Shown piece after piece: positions 1 through 11,424 of a stretch of DNA of 64,000 nt; within the stretch, counting starts at the first letter, position 1, and every line of letters begins with the position of its first letter. A program made the position numbers and the translations under genes. The notes below the pieces were generated by a model, which saw only the letters and a list, made by a program, of their open reading frames with translations, made no database searches and was not told where the DNA came from. This stretch comes from Sphingomonas sp. (GTDB lineage Bacteria > Pseudomonadota > Alphaproteobacteria > Sphingomonadales > Sphingomonadaceae): contig NZ_JAIERS010000017.1 in assembly GCF_019746665.1 (NCBI RefSeq), positions 62,001-126,000 of the forward strand. Direction: 5' to 3'.

Positions 1-207
1 GAGGTCACGGTGTGCGCCAAGCGTGATCGCGGCGAGAGCTATCGCCTCGCGCCGCTGAACCAACGCTATGAGCAGAAGCGCGAGGGCTTGCCGCGCGCCG
101 CGATCAAGCTGGGGCCGGTGCAGGCGAGCATCGACGCCAGCAGCGCGGCGTTCCCCAATGGCGCGATCAGCCAGCGGCTGATGCTGACGTTCAGGCTGCC
201 CTTTTAG
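1..207 (+). CDS. C-terminal fragment of an unknown protein (5' end outside window)
   Basis: An open frame runs in from the left edge and stops at 207, so only about 68 C-terminal residues are visible. It contains the short stretch EVTVCAKRDRGESYRL. Sphingomonad secreted proteins of unknown function often carry a similar E-[IV]-V-V-C-x-[KR]-R segment, but that is a resemblance and not an assignment. No catalytic motif can be seen. The end (LMLTFRLPF) is hydrophobic and aromatic, as in some outer-membrane proteins, which is too little to claim. An internal ATG at 10 is unlikely to be the real start because the frame is open upstream of it. Confidence 0.5.
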   Translation, partial: EVTVCAKRDRGESYRLAPLNQRYEQKREGLPRAAIKLGPVQASIDASSAAFPNGAISQRLMLTFRLPF

Positions 208-299
208 CGCCGGCACCGCGCTATGATTATGTTCGCCATCGCCTCACCGCTGGCGTAACAGGGACCGCGCCCCTATCTCTGCCTCTGGCCAAAACACCA

Positions 300-314
300 G
301 AACAGAAATAGAAC
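300..314. promoter_or_regulatory. LexA (SOS) box upstream of uvrA
   Basis: The plus strand reads GAAC, seven bases, GAAC, which is GTTC-N7-GTTC on the other strand. That direct repeat is the known LexA operator of Alphaproteobacteria. It ends eight bases before the uvrA ATG at 323, and uvrA is a classic SOS gene. Site and gene therefore agree, and LexA repression of uvrA is likely. Confidence 0.8.
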
Positions 315-322
315 CTTCCCCC

Positions 323-3280
<2,958 letters not shown>

Positions 3281-3389
3281 TGACGCGCTCGCTCGGCCGT
3301 TAAGCCGGCGTTTAGCTGAGGCGTGCTAGCTACGGATTGTGTCTGTCATGGGCACGCTTTCCTCCCTAGGCTGTTCGCAAAGCCTTACT

Positions 3390-3423
3390 GGGCCGCTCTC
3401 TTAACCGGGCGGTCCTTCTTTTT
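3390..3423 (+). terminator. rho-independent terminator after uvrA
   Basis: The stem GGGCCGC (3390-3396) pairs with GCGGTCC (3409-3415, one G-T pair) and is followed at once by TTCTTTTT. It lies 110 bp beyond the uvrA stop on the same strand. It could instead end a short separate transcript from the non-coding stretch 3290-3390, but no convincing promoter was seen apart from a weak TTAA-N7-TTTA, CtrA-like match at 3300-3314. Confidence 0.65.
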
Positions 3424-3490
3424 GCGGGAAGCCCTCCGGCGGTATTCGCGCGGGGTGATGGGAACAGGGCGACCCAGTCCCTGTTTTATC

Positions 3491-3587
3491 TTCCCCGGCG
3501 CAGGCCGGGCCCAGGCGCGCGGCGGTGGGAAAGGCCGCGCTTCGTCCGCGATCGGCGGAAGGCTGGGCCCCGGCCTGCGCCGGGGAA
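3491..3587. repeat. long inverted repeat in the uvrA-queC gap
   Basis: The arms 3491-3514 (starting TTCCCCGGCGCAGGCCGGG) and 3563-3587 are reverse complements except for one extra C, and enclose about 48 bp. This is a typical dispersed intergenic palindrome of sphingomonads. The whole 3281-3701 gap holds only the uvrA terminator and this repeat. I see no gene in it and no recognisable preQ1 riboswitch before queC. Confidence 0.75.
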
Positions 3588-3701
3588 GGATATGGCGAAG
3601 GGCGCGCGCACGACGCAGGCGAGACCAAGCGCGCGCCGCCGGCGCGGTTGCGCAATCCAGCCATTGCTGGACATCGGCACAATGCCTAGAGCGGCGGCGC
3701 T

Positions 3702-4388
3702 ATGAACAATCAGCAACTGGCGGTCGTGCTGCTTTCGGGTGGACTCGACTCGATGGTCTCGGCGGCGCGCGCGCGGGAGGATGGGTTCGCGCTGCTCGCG
3801 TTGTCGGTGGATTATAATCAACGCCACCGCGTCGAACTGACGGCGGCGCGGCGGATCGCGCAGGCGCTCGGGGCGGCGCGGCACGTGGTCCTGCCGCTCG
3901 ATCTCTCGGCCTTTGGCGGCTCGGCGCTCACCGATGACATCGCCGTGCCGAAGGGCGGGGTGGGGGCGGACATTCCGGTCACTTACGTCCCCGCGCGCAA
4001 CACCGTGCTGCTGAGCCTCGCGCTCGCCTGGGCGGAAGCCGCCGGTGCGCGCGATCTGGTGATCGGGGTGAACGCGCTCGATTATTCGGGCTATCCCGAT
4101 TGCCGCCCCGAATTCATCGCCGCGTTCGAGAGCATGGCGGCCCTCGCGACCAAGGCGGGGGTCGAGGGCGGGCGCTTCACCGTCCACGCGCCGCTTCAGC
4201 ACCTGACCAAGGCGCAGATCGTCGGCGAAGCCGCGCGGCTGGGGCTCGACGCGGGGATGAGCTGGTCGTGCTACGATCCCGCGCCGGGTGATCTTCATTG
4301 CGGGCTGTGTGACAGCTGTCGCCTGCGCCAGCGCGGGTTCGAGGAGGCCGGACTGCCCGACCCGACGCGCTACGCCGCGCGGCCATGA
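3702..4388 (+). CDS. queC: 7-cyano-7-deazaguanine synthase QueC
   Basis: QueC converts 7-carboxy-7-deazaguanine to preQ0 using ATP and ammonia, in the queuosine tRNA-modification pathway. The 228-residue product has the PP-loop LSGGLDS at 11-17, the family segments [12 protein letters not shown] and YVPARNTV, and a C-terminal zinc-binding cysteine cluster (CYDP, then [10 protein letters not shown]). Length is normal. The stop overlaps the ATG of queE (ATGA, 4385-4388), so the two successive pathway enzymes are translationally coupled. Confidence 0.96.
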   Translation: MNNQQLAVVLLSGGLDSMVSAARAREDGFALLALSVDYNQRHRVELTAARRIAQALGAARHVVLPLDLSAFGGSALTDDIAVPKGGVGADIPVTYVPARNTVLLSLALAWAEAAGARDLVIGVNALDYSGYPDCRPEFIAAFESMAALATKAGVEGGRFTVHAPLQHLTKAQIVGEAARLGLDAGMSWSCYDPAPGDLHCGLCDSCRLRQRGFEEAGLPDPTRYAARP

Positions 4389-5014
4389 GCTACGCCGTCA
4401 AGGAGATGTTTCTCACCCTGCAGGGGGAGGGGGTTCATGCCGGGCGGCGCGCGGTGTTCATCCGCTTCGCCGGCTGCAATTTGTGGAGCGGGCGCGAGGC
4501 GGATCGCGCGAGCGCGGTGTGCCGCTTCTGCGACACCGATTTCGTCGGCACCGATGGCGATGGCGGCGGCAAATTCGTGGACGCGACGGGGCTGGCTGGA
4601 GCGGCGACGCGGCTATGGGGGGACGCCGAGGGCGCTTTTTGCGTCCTCACCGGCGGCGAGCCGATGCTGCAGGTGGACGATGCGCTGGTCGAGGCGCTCC
4701 ACGCCGCCGGCTTCACCATCGCGATCGAGACCAATGGCACGCTGCCGGTGCATCCGGGGATCGACTGGGTGTGCGTGAGCCCCAAGGCGGGGAGCGCGGT
4801 GGTGCAGCGGCGCGGCGACGAACTGAAGCTCGTCTGGCCGCAGCCGGGCAGCGACTTGGCCGTGATCGAGGCGTGGGATTTCCGCCACTGGCTGATCCAG
4901 CCGATGGACAGCGACACCGCCGTGGCCAATCGCGAAGCCGCGATCGCGCTGGTGCTCAGCCGCCCGAAATGGCGGCTATCGCTGCAAACTCACAAATTGC
5001 TGGGGCTGCGCTGA
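4385..5014 (+). CDS. queE: 7-carboxy-7-deazaguanine synthase QueE
   Basis: QueE is the radical-SAM enzyme that rearranges 6-carboxy-tetrahydropterin to 7-carboxy-7-deazaguanine. The 209-residue product begins [14 protein letters not shown], the family signature. Its cluster cysteines follow the wide spacing C-x14-C-x2-C (CNLW ... CRFCDTDF), a known QueE variant, rather than CxxxCxxC. TGGEPMLQ is the glycine-rich SAM motif. It overlaps queC by 4 bp, and its last 39 bp overlap the convergent gene ending at 4976. Confidence 0.95.
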   Translation: MSYAVKEMFLTLQGEGVHAGRRAVFIRFAGCNLWSGREADRASAVCRFCDTDFVGTDGDGGGKFVDATGLAGAATRLWGDAEGAFCVLTGGEPMLQVDDALVEALHAAGFTIAIETNGTLPVHPGIDWVCVSPKAGSAVVQRRGDELKLVWPQPGSDLAVIEAWDFRHWLIQPMDSDTAVANREAAIALVLSRPKWRLSLQTHKLLGLR

Positions 5015-5698
5015 GCCGCTGGCATAGACGATCTCCTGGATCGGGCCACAGCGGCGATCGTCATATTCGTCGCGCTTGGTCCAGCAGATCGGTTCGAGCC
5101 GGGGCATCGCGTAGCGGTAGCTCATGCCCAGCCGGCCGGGGAAGAACTGCTCGCCGGCGGGCTTGAGCGAGTTGCGCAGCTCGCGCATCCGATTTTCGGC
5201 GATGCGATAGAAGCTGCCGCGTGGCAGGAACAGCGCATCGTGCGCGATCCCGCCCGCCGTTTGGCAGAAAGTCCGCTGGCCGCCGACGGTCGAGAAGCTC
5301 GAATAGATTTTGGTGCCATATTCGTCGAGCGCGCGCTGGCCGAGTGGCTTGCTTTTCTTCACCCGGGCGAAATAGCCGCCGAGCAGATCGAGCGATTGTT
5401 TGAGCTCGTCCTTGTGATCGAGCAGTAGCGCGTTGTAGCTGGGAACCGCGAGGAGTTGCGGCTCGAACTGGCATTGCAGTGCGGCGATGTTGAGCGCGGC
5501 GCGCATCGACCAGACGAGGCCGGCGCGCATCTCGGCAGGGGTGGCACCTGGCAGCGGCACCATGACCCCGGGCTCGTCGCCGCGCACTGGTGCGCCGCGC
5601 ATGTCGGGACTTTTCAGGAAGAACTGCGCCTGAGCCGGCCCGGCGATGCCCGCCGCCGTCGATAGCGCCAACGCCGGCCCCCAAATTCGCAAACCCAT
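4976..5698 (-). CDS. hypothetical secreted protein
   Basis: The product is 240 residues from the ATG at 5698; an in-frame ATG at 5725 would add nine charged residues before the signal. The N-terminus (MGLRIWGPALALSTAAGIAGPAQAQ) is a clear Sec signal peptide with an AQA cleavage site. Several cysteines (QCQF, FCQTAG, ICWT, RRCGP) suggest disulfides in a periplasmic protein. I do not recognise a family. The gene is convergent with queE and overlaps its 3' end by 39 bp. Either it really ends there or a lost stop has extended it. Confidence 0.7.
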   Translation of the reverse strand: MGLRIWGPALALSTAAGIAGPAQAQFFLKSPDMRGAPVRGDEPGVMVPLPGATPAEMRAGLVWSMRAALNIAALQCQFEPQLLAVPSYNALLLDHKDELKQSLDLLGGYFARVKKSKPLGQRALDEYGTKIYSSFSTVGGQRTFCQTAGGIAHDALFLPRGSFYRIAENRMRELRNSLKPAGEQFFPGRLGMSYRYAMPRLEPICWTKRDEYDDRRCGPIQEIVYASGSAQPQQFVSLQR

Positions 5699-5847
5699 CG
5701 CTGCCCCGCAGTTCCGAACACGCATTAACCGTCATGTTCCTTGCGCAAGCGGCGTCACGATGCAAGCGGCACGCGCGGCTAGGCGAGTCATCGGCGCGGC
5801 GGACCGAGGGCGCGCCATGGAACACTCAGGCGAAGAATGCGCCCATG

Positions 5848-5882
5848 AAAAAAGGCTGCCCCGGCGCTTGCCCGGGCAGCCC
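5848..5882 (-). terminator. rho-independent terminator of the NDAM-repeat lipoprotein gene
   Basis: A GC-rich stem (GGCTGCC, 5854-5860, against GGCAGCC, 5876-5882, extended by CCGG pairing) is followed on the minus strand by six T residues (5848-5853). It lies 30 bp past the stop at 5913. Confidence 0.8.
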
Positions 5883-5912
5883 TTTCCCGAAAAACGTCTC
5901 GCGACGAGAAGC

Positions 5913-6203
5913 TTACTTCTTCTCGGTGGCCATCGCGTCGTTGCCCGAGGCCATCGCGTCGTTGCTGGTGGCCATCGCGTCGCCCGACGCCATCGCGTCG
6001 TTCGAGGTCATCATCGCGTCGTTCGAGGCCATCGCGCCGTCGGTCGAGGTCATGGCGTCGTTGCCGGTCGCCATGGCATCGGTGGTGTTCTCGACGGTGG
6101 TGTTCTCGGTGGTCGCGGTTTCGGTCTTGTTGCAGGCCGAGATCATGAGCGCCGCGCCGGCGATCATCGAACCGGTCACAACCTTGGCAATGAGTGCACG
6201 CAT
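5913..6203 (-). CDS. small lipoprotein with a repeated NDAM motif
   Basis: The 96-residue product has a basic start (MRALIAKVV), a hydrophobic core and a lipobox-like MISAC with Cys24, so it is probably lipidated. A short Thr/Glu-rich linker (TETATTENTTVENTTD) follows. The rest is a degenerate tandem repeat of about seven units resembling A-T-S-N-D-A-M, ending in TEKK. Met recurs with Asp two residues before it. GGGAG lies upstream of the ATG at 6203, and a terminator follows the stop. I know no function. Met/Asp-rich repeats could bind metal or act as a spacer, which is speculation. Confidence 0.8.
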   Translation of the reverse strand: MRALIAKVVTGSMIAGAALMISACNKTETATTENTTVENTTDAMATGNDAMTSTDGAMASNDAMMTSNDAMASGDAMATSNDAMASGNDAMATEKK

Positions 6204-6304
6204 TTGTAGCTCCCTAGATAGTGGATTTGGTTGGGCGTTGGCCGCCTTAATACCCAAATCGGAGTGGACATTAGTCGGAACCGCGCGCCGCCTCAAGCCT
6301 CGAT

Positions 6305-6949
6305 TTAGCGGCTGATAGGAAGAAGTGCTAGAAATCGCCCCAGTTCCGCCGCAAGCGCGCCATCGAGCGTGGCCGAATCGGTAGCGCGGCCAAGCGCTTG
6401 CAGGCTCGTTACAGGATATTGCGGTAGCCCGCACGGCACGATTCCGCCAAAATGCGCGAGATCGGGCGCGCGGTTGAGCGCAAAGCCGTGCAGCGTCACC
6501 CAGCGCCGCACCCGGACCCCGATGGCGCCGATCTTCGCCTCTTCGCCACCGTCGCGCGTCCAGATGCCGACCCGGCCCTCGGCGCGGAAGGCGCTCACCT
6601 CCAGCCGGGCGAGTGCCGCGATCAGCCAGGCCTCCAGCGCGTGGACGAAGCAGCGCACATCGCGCCCCCGCCGTCCCAGATCGAGCAGCACATAGCCCAC
6701 CCGCTGTCCCGGCCCGTGATAGGTATAGCGCCCGCCGCGCCCCGCCGGGAACACCGGGAAGCGGCGATCGAGCAGCTCGGCGGGATTGGCGCTGGTGCCG
6801 GCGGTGTAGAGCGGCGGGTGTTCGAGCAGCCAGACCAGTTCGTCCGCCTCGCCCGCCGCGATCGCCGCCGCGCGTGCTTCCATTTCGGCGAGCGCTTGGG
6901 GGTAATCGGTCAATCCCGGCGAGACCCGCCATTCGATCGCTGCATCCAT
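6305..6949 (-). CDS. lipB: lipoyl(octanoyl) transferase LipB
   Basis: LipB moves octanoyl groups from acyl carrier protein to lipoate-dependent enzymes. The 214-residue product has the family blocks [35 protein letters not shown] and [20 protein letters not shown], and the catalytic cysteine in [17 protein letters not shown] with its lysine in KIGAIG. ATG 6949 is chosen because the family begins close to the [14 protein letters not shown] segment. The frame is open further upstream, but there it runs into the divergent neighbouring gene. Confidence 0.96.
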   Translation of the reverse strand: MDAAIEWRVSPGLTDYPQALAEMEARAAAIAAGEADELVWLLEHPPLYTAGTSANPAELLDRRFPVFPAGRGGRYTYHGPGQRVGYVLLDLGRRGRDVRCFVHALEAWLIAALARLEVSAFRAEGRVGIWTRDGGEEAKIGAIGVRVRRWVTLHGFALNRAPDLAHFGGIVPCGLPQYPVTSLQALGRATDSATLDGALAAELGRFLALLPISR

Positions 6950-7043
6950 GGGGCGCCAGATGCGCCGCCGCGCGCCGGCTTGCAAGCAGTGGCGGGTGGA
7001 CGCGCGATGCGCTAACCCGGCGCCGATACAAAAGGGGGTAGGC

Positions 7044-7886
7044 GTGGCACGGGTGAGCATCAGCGCGGTTTGGGATCGGACCACCGAGTTCTTGGGCGAG
7101 CGATCGGGGGCCGTGCTGGCGATCGCCGGGCCGGCGATCGCGGGCTGCCTGTTCGCCCAGCAACTCACCCAGAAGCTGCTGGAGGAGCAGCCGGTCGCCA
7201 ATTCGGTGGTGTCGATCCTGCTGCAATTGCCGCTGCTGTGGGCGCAGTTGCAGGTGATGGCGCTCGCGATCGACCCGGCGGTTACCCCTGCCGAAGCGGT
7301 GCAGCGCGCGAGCAATCGAATGCCGGCGACTTTGCTATTGTGGCTGGTGCTGCTCGCGGTGGTCGCAGCGACGATGATTCCGGTTGGCGTGCTGCTCGCC
7401 GCGAGCGGTGTGCCGATCGAGCGCGTCGCCGCGCTTGGACCTAATGCCGATCCACAGGCGGTGGCCGCGCTCATCCCGCAAGGCGCGGTGCCGTTCCTGC
7501 TGGCGACCCTGTTCTATCTCGGCATCGTCGCGGTTGCGCTGCTCGTGCTGTTCCTGCGCTGGACGCTGATTTACGTCGTCGGGTTGGTCGAGGCGCTGGC
7601 GCTGCCCGCTTTACGGCGCAGCTGGCAGCTGACGCGGCGGATGACACTGCCGCTGCTCGGCGTGTCCTTGCTCTATGGTTTGGTCACGCTGGTCGCGACG
7701 CTGGCGGCGCAGACGGTCGTGGGCACCGTGCTCGCCCTGGTCTTTGGCAAGAGCGATGGCTTCGGTATCGTGGCGATCGGCGCCGCGCTCGCGACCGCTT
7801 GTGTGGCGGCCGCGATGACGGTGGTCGCCGCAAGCTTCATCGCCAAATTCTACCTCGCCGCGCGCCGCGCCGAGGATCTGGGATGA
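7044..7886 (+). CDS. membrane protein of unknown function, first of a coupled pair
   Basis: The 280-residue product has about six hydrophobic segments (near residues 22-40, 55-75, 98-120, 150-175, 205-235 and 245-270). The GTG at 7044 is chosen because GGGGG lies seven bases before it and the protein then starts [17 protein letters not shown]. The segment [14 protein letters not shown] also occurs, in similar form, in the next gene (ALVESWRLTRG), so the pair are probably distant paralogues. Glycerophosphoryl-diester-phosphodiesterase-type membrane domains have this look, but I cannot assign one. It overlaps the next gene by 4 bp. Confidence 0.75.
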   Translation: MARVSISAVWDRTTEFLGERSGAVLAIAGPAIAGCLFAQQLTQKLLEEQPVANSVVSILLQLPLLWAQLQVMALAIDPAVTPAEAVQRASNRMPATLLLWLVLLAVVAATMIPVGVLLAASGVPIERVAALGPNADPQAVAALIPQGAVPFLLATLFYLGIVAVALLVLFLRWTLIYVVGLVEALALPALRRSWQLTRRMTLPLLGVSLLYGLVTLVATLAAQTVVGTVLALVFGKSDGFGIVAIGAALATACVAAAMTVVAASFIAKFYLAARRAEDLG

Positions 7887-8626
7887 CACCTTATACCGCG
7901 GCCGCGCGCGCCGCCTGGGGAATGTGGCGGCGCGACGCCGCGCTGCTATGGCCATTGTTCGGACTCACGCAGTTGCTGCCGATCCTGATGCGCCTGCTCG
8001 CGCTGCCGCCGCTGCCGCAGCTGGGGGCCGATGCGGCGGATACGGTCGATCGGCTGCGCGCGCTCGGCGATTATGGCCGCGCCAACCTGCCGTTGATCCT
8101 CGCGATCCTGCTAATGCAGACGCTGGGGCGGGCGACCTTGTTCTGCCTGTACCGCGCGCCGCCCGGGCGCACGCTCGGCACCGCGCTGGGCGAGGCGGCG
8201 CTGCTGCTGCCGCGCTATCTGCTCGTCGCGCTGGTGGTGACGTTGGGGACGACGCTGGGGCTGTTGCTGTTCTGGTTGCCGGGGCTGTACCTTGCCGGGC
8301 GGCTGATCCTGGTCGGCCCGGTGCTGGTCGCGCGCCCCGACCGGCCGGCGCTGAGCGCGCTCGTCGAGAGCTGGCGGCTGACACGGGGGCATGGGCTGAT
8401 GCTGATGGCGCTGGTCGCGCTCGCGGAACTTAGCCGCGCGCTGATCGAGCGGCCCTTCGCGTTCGGCCGAGCGCTGTTGCCCGGGCCATCCGAGGACTCG
8501 GTGCTGGACGCTTTGCTCGCGCTGGCTCAGTCGGGCGTGGTGGCGGCGATCCTGCTCGCGCTCGCGCTGTTCCAGGCCGCGCTCTATCGCGAGCTGGCGG
8601 GCGAGCGGGCGCGCGGGTCAGAGTAG
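7883..8626 (+). CDS. membrane protein of unknown function, second of a coupled pair
   Basis: The 247-residue product has five or six membrane segments and starts at an ATG overlapping the previous stop (ATGA, 7883-7886). The Leu/Ala-rich middle (LLPRYLLVALVVTLGTTLGL, then a WLPGLYLAGRLIL-type loop) resembles the corresponding part of the upstream protein, including a W-R-L-T-R motif. Tight coupling suggests the two work together, perhaps as a heteromeric membrane complex. Its 3' end overlaps the convergent GNAT gene by 9 bp. Confidence 0.75.
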   Translation: MTPYTAAARAAWGMWRRDAALLWPLFGLTQLLPILMRLLALPPLPQLGADAADTVDRLRALGDYGRANLPLILAILLMQTLGRATLFCLYRAPPGRTLGTALGEAALLLPRYLLVALVVTLGTTLGLLLFWLPGLYLAGRLILVGPVLVARPDRPALSALVESWRLTRGHGLMLMALVALAELSRALIERPFAFGRALLPGPSEDSVLDALLALAQSGVVAAILLALALFQAALYRELAGERARGSE

Positions 8627-9193
8627 CGGCAGCTGTGGCGCGCAGTCCGGTGGAAGCAACCCGGTCCGGCGCGGATCGGGGAAGGTCTCGACCGTCCGCG
8701 CAACCGCCTCGAACCCTTGCGCGAGGTAGAAACCCAGCGCGCGGGGATGATCGAGCGTGCTGGTATGGAGCCACACCAGCCGCGTTTCGCGTTCCCAGGC
8801 GCGGGCTAGGGTCTCCGCCATCAGCCAGCGGCCAATACCGCGCCCGGTGAGTTCGGGGACCAGCGCGAAATAGGCGATGTTGGTCGCGTGCGGCTCGCGG
8901 ACCAGCTCGACCAGGCCGAGCTCAATCCCGGCGCGGTCGATCGCGGCATAAACCTCGCGCCCCGGCTCGGCGAGCACGGCGGCGAGCGCCTCCTCGCTCA
9001 GCGCGAGCCGTGAATACCAAAGCCAGCGCGCGCCGACCCGCTCGAACAGCGCGCGATAGCCGGCGGGCCTGGGTGCCGCCCAGCGCACCAGCCGCAGCGG
9101 ACTGTCGGGCAGCGGCGCGGGGCGGGGGCGGGCGCGCATTTCGAGCCGGGTGACGACGCTCGCGATCTCGCCCGCCGGCACCGCGATCTGCAA
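8618..9193 (-). CDS. GNAT-family N-acetyltransferase
   Basis: The 191-residue product has the GNAT acetyl-CoA-binding motif A as RGIGRWLM (about 118-125), preceded by IAYFALVPELTG and followed by WLHTSTLDHPRALGFYLAQGF, the usual last strands. The substrate cannot be read from sequence. It begins four bases after the hemF stop on the same strand, so the two are almost certainly cotranscribed. That is a frequent arrangement and does not show a heme-related role. Confidence 0.85.
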   Translation of the reverse strand: MQIAVPAGEIASVVTRLEMRARPRPAPLPDSPLRLVRWAAPRPAGYRALFERVGARWLWYSRLALSEEALAAVLAEPGREVYAAIDRAGIELGLVELVREPHATNIAYFALVPELTGRGIGRWLMAETLARAWERETRLVWLHTSTLDHPRALGFYLAQGFEAVARTVETFPDPRRTGLLPPDCAPQLPLL

Positions 9194-9197
9194 GGCT

Positions 9198-10037
9198 TCA
9201 GCTCCAGGTGGCGCGCGGCGGCAGGCTCATCAGGATCGCCTCGATATTGCCGCCGGTCTTCAGGCCGAACAGCGTGCCGCGATCATAGACCAGGTTGAAC
9301 TCGGCATAGCGCCCGCGCCATTCGAGCATCCGCGCCTCGTCCTCGGCGGTGAAAGCCTCGTTCATCCGCCGCCGCACGATGCGCGGGAAGGCGGCGAGGA
9401 AAGCGCGGCCGACAGCCTGGGTGAAAGCCAGGTTGGCCTCGAAATCGCCCTCCAGATGATCGTAGAAAATGCCGCCGACGCCGCGATGCACCTGGCGGTG
9501 GGGCAGATAGAAATACTCATCCGCCCAGGCCTTGAAGCGATCATAATGCGTCAGGTCGTGGGCGTCGCACGCCGCCTTCAGCTCGGCGTGGAAATCGGCG
9601 GTATCCGCTTCCACCGGCAGCGGCGGGTTGAGGTCCGCGCCGCCGCCGAACCAGCGCTTGGTGGTGACAAGGAAGCGCGTGTTCATGTGAACGGCGGGAA
9701 CCTTCGGGTTCGCCATGTGTGCGACCAGGCTGATCCCGGTCGCGAAGAAGCTGGGATCGTCGGCCGCGCCATGAATCGTCTTGGCGAAAGCGCCCTCGAA
9801 CTGGCCGCCCACGGTGGAGACGTTGACGCCCACCTTCTCGAACACCTTGCCCTTCATCACCCCGCGCACCCCGCCGCCGCCGGGTGCGCCGCTCGCGTCC
9901 TGGCGGTCCCAGGGGGTGTAAGTGAACGCGGCATCGGAGCCGGCCTCGCGCTCGATCGCTTCGAACTCGGCGCAGATCAGGTCGCGCAGATGCTCGAACC
10001 AGGTTCGCGCGCGCTGCTGTTGATCGTCGAGTTGCAT
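9198..10037 (-). CDS. hemF: oxygen-dependent coproporphyrinogen III oxidase HemF
   Basis: HemF oxidatively decarboxylates coproporphyrinogen III to protoporphyrinogen IX in heme synthesis and needs molecular oxygen. The 279-residue product carries all family blocks: GGGGVRGVMKGKVFEKVGVN, HMANPKVPAVHMNTRFLV, RWFGGGADLNPPLP, HRGVGGIFYDHLEGDF and EFNLVYDRGTLFGLKTGG. Length is normal. ATG 10037 is preceded by a GGGGGAGGAC ribosome-binding site. A GNAT gene follows four bases downstream. The product fits the aerobic chain encoded by petABC nearby. Confidence 0.97.
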   Translation of the reverse strand: MQLDDQQQRARTWFEHLRDLICAEFEAIEREAGSDAAFTYTPWDRQDASGAPGGGGVRGVMKGKVFEKVGVNVSTVGGQFEGAFAKTIHGAADDPSFFATGISLVAHMANPKVPAVHMNTRFLVTTKRWFGGGADLNPPLPVEADTADFHAELKAACDAHDLTHYDRFKAWADEYFYLPHRQVHRGVGGIFYDHLEGDFEANLAFTQAVGRAFLAAFPRIVRRRMNEAFTAEDEARMLEWRGRYAEFNLVYDRGTLFGLKTGGNIEAILMSLPPRATWS

Positions 10038-10193
10038 GGTGTCCTCCCCCCGCGGTTTGTGTGCCTAGCCTAGAGGCTGCGGCCGAAGTTGGAAGCGGGT
10101 TTGGTCAGGGGATCGGTATAGGGATCATCAAACCCCATTTCCTGGCTTTGGCGGCGAAGAGCGATGGCAGCACCGCGCGCGGGTTAGCCTCGC

Positions 10194-10688
10194 TCAGGGT
10201 TCCGCCGGCCACCCTTCGATCTGACGCAGCGCCTCTCCCAGCGCCATCGCGGCGGCGATCGCGACGTTGAGCGAGCGTCGCCCGGGCAGCATCGGCAGCC
10301 GCACCGCCAGATCGGCGCGGGTGAGCGCCCAATCGGGCAGTCCGCTCGATTCGGCACCGAGCAGCAGCGTGTCGCCCGGTAGAAATGCCGCCGCGTCGAG
10401 CCGGGTCGGCGCGTCCGTCTCGATCGCGATGAGCCTGCCGGGCAGGCGCGCGAGGAACGCGGCCCAATCGGCATGGCGTGTCACTTGCGCCAAGTCGGCA
10501 TAATCGAGCCCGGCGCGCGCCAACTTTTTGTCTGAAAAAGGAAAACCAAGCGGCTCGATCAGATCGAGTGCTACGCCAAGGCACGCGCCAAGCCGCATCA
10601 GCGTGCCGACATTGCCGGCGATGTCGGGCGCGAGCAGCGCGAGGCGGAGCGTGGCGGGGGAAGAGAGTCGGGTGGGTGACGCAACCAT
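10194..10688 (-). CDS. trmL: tRNA (cytidine/uridine-2'-O-)-methyltransferase, TrmL type
   Basis: This is a SPOUT (SpoU-family) methyltransferase of 164 residues. TrmL methylates the wobble ribose (position 34) of tRNA-Leu isoacceptors. Diagnostic blocks are LALLAPDIAGNVGTLMRLGA, DTLLLGAESSGLP (SAM-binding knot) and LPMLPGRRSLNVAIAAAMAL. The ATG at 10688 is used; a TTG one codon upstream is less likely. The 3' gap to hemF is 156 bp and holds only a doubtful 22-codon frame. Confidence 0.88.
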   Translation of the reverse strand: MVASPTRLSSPATLRLALLAPDIAGNVGTLMRLGACLGVALDLIEPLGFPFSDKKLARAGLDYADLAQVTRHADWAAFLARLPGRLIAIETDAPTRLDAAAFLPGDTLLLGAESSGLPDWALTRADLAVRLPMLPGRRSLNVAIAAAMALGEALRQIEGWPAEP

Positions 10689-10831
10689 CAATTAGCTGTT
10701 GGCATTTGGGGCCACCCGCGTCTATCAGGCCGCGAATTACCGTGCCTATCGGTCGGCTTGGCGCACCCATGCGCGCGTGCCCGCCGCGACCCGAGGGGCA
10801 CGGCGATACTCGGTCAGAACAGGGCAAGTGA

Positions 10832-11413
10832 ATGGCAACCGTTGATCACGCGATGCAAAGCGGCCACGCCGCCGATGAACCCATGGGCGAGGAAGGCTAT
10901 CGCCGCCGCGATTTCCTGAGCATCGCCGCGGTCTCCTTCGCCGGCGTCGGCGCCGCCGGTGTGGTGGTGCCGCTCGTCAGCCAGATGGCGCCCTCGGCCG
11001 ACGTGCTCGCCCAGTCGAGCACCGAGGTCGATCTGAGCGCGATCGCGCCGGGCCAAGCGATCAAGTCGCAGTTCCGCAAGCAGCCCTTGTTCGTGCGCAA
11101 CCTGACTCCCGAGGAAATCGCCGAGGCGGACAAGGTGCCGGTCGGCTCGCTGCGTGATCCGCAGACGCTCGCCCAGCGCACGCAGGAAGGCAAGAAGAAC
11201 TGGCTGATCACGCTCGGTGTCTGCACCCATCTCGGCTGCGTGCCGCTCGGCGCGGGCGAGGGTGAGAATCGCGGCCCGTTCGGCGGCTATTTCTGCCCCT
11301 GCCACGGATCGGCTTATGACACGGCGGGCCGCATCCGCCAGGGCCCGGCACCCAAGAACCTGCAGGTGCCGCCGTACAAGTTCACGTCGCCGACCACGGT
11401 CGTGGTGGGCTGA
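10832..11413 (+). CDS. petA: cytochrome bc1 Rieske iron-sulfur subunit
   Basis: This is the 2Fe-2S subunit that takes the first electron from ubiquinol in complex III. The 193-residue product has a twin-arginine start ([16 protein letters not shown], about 21-36) that doubles as the membrane anchor, then the Rieske motifs CTHLGC (about 131-136) and CPCHGSAYD (about 155). It is first in petABC-apt, 11 bp before petB. The 140-bp gap upstream, divergent from trmL, should hold the operon promoter. Confidence 0.97.
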   Translation: MATVDHAMQSGHAADEPMGEEGYRRRDFLSIAAVSFAGVGAAGVVVPLVSQMAPSADVLAQSSTEVDLSAIAPGQAIKSQFRKQPLFVRNLTPEEIAEADKVPVGSLRDPQTLAQRTQEGKKNWLITLGVCTHLGCVPLGAGEGENRGPFGGYFCPCHGSAYDTAGRIRQGPAPKNLQVPPYKFTSPTTVVVG

Positions 11414-11424
11414 GGAGGTCTAAG

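Noticed and set aside
3401-3682. Possible small gene in the uvrA-queC gap
   Set aside because: The frame follows the long inverted repeat and encodes low-complexity Pro/Arg/Ala sequence; there is no ribosome site or conserved motif.
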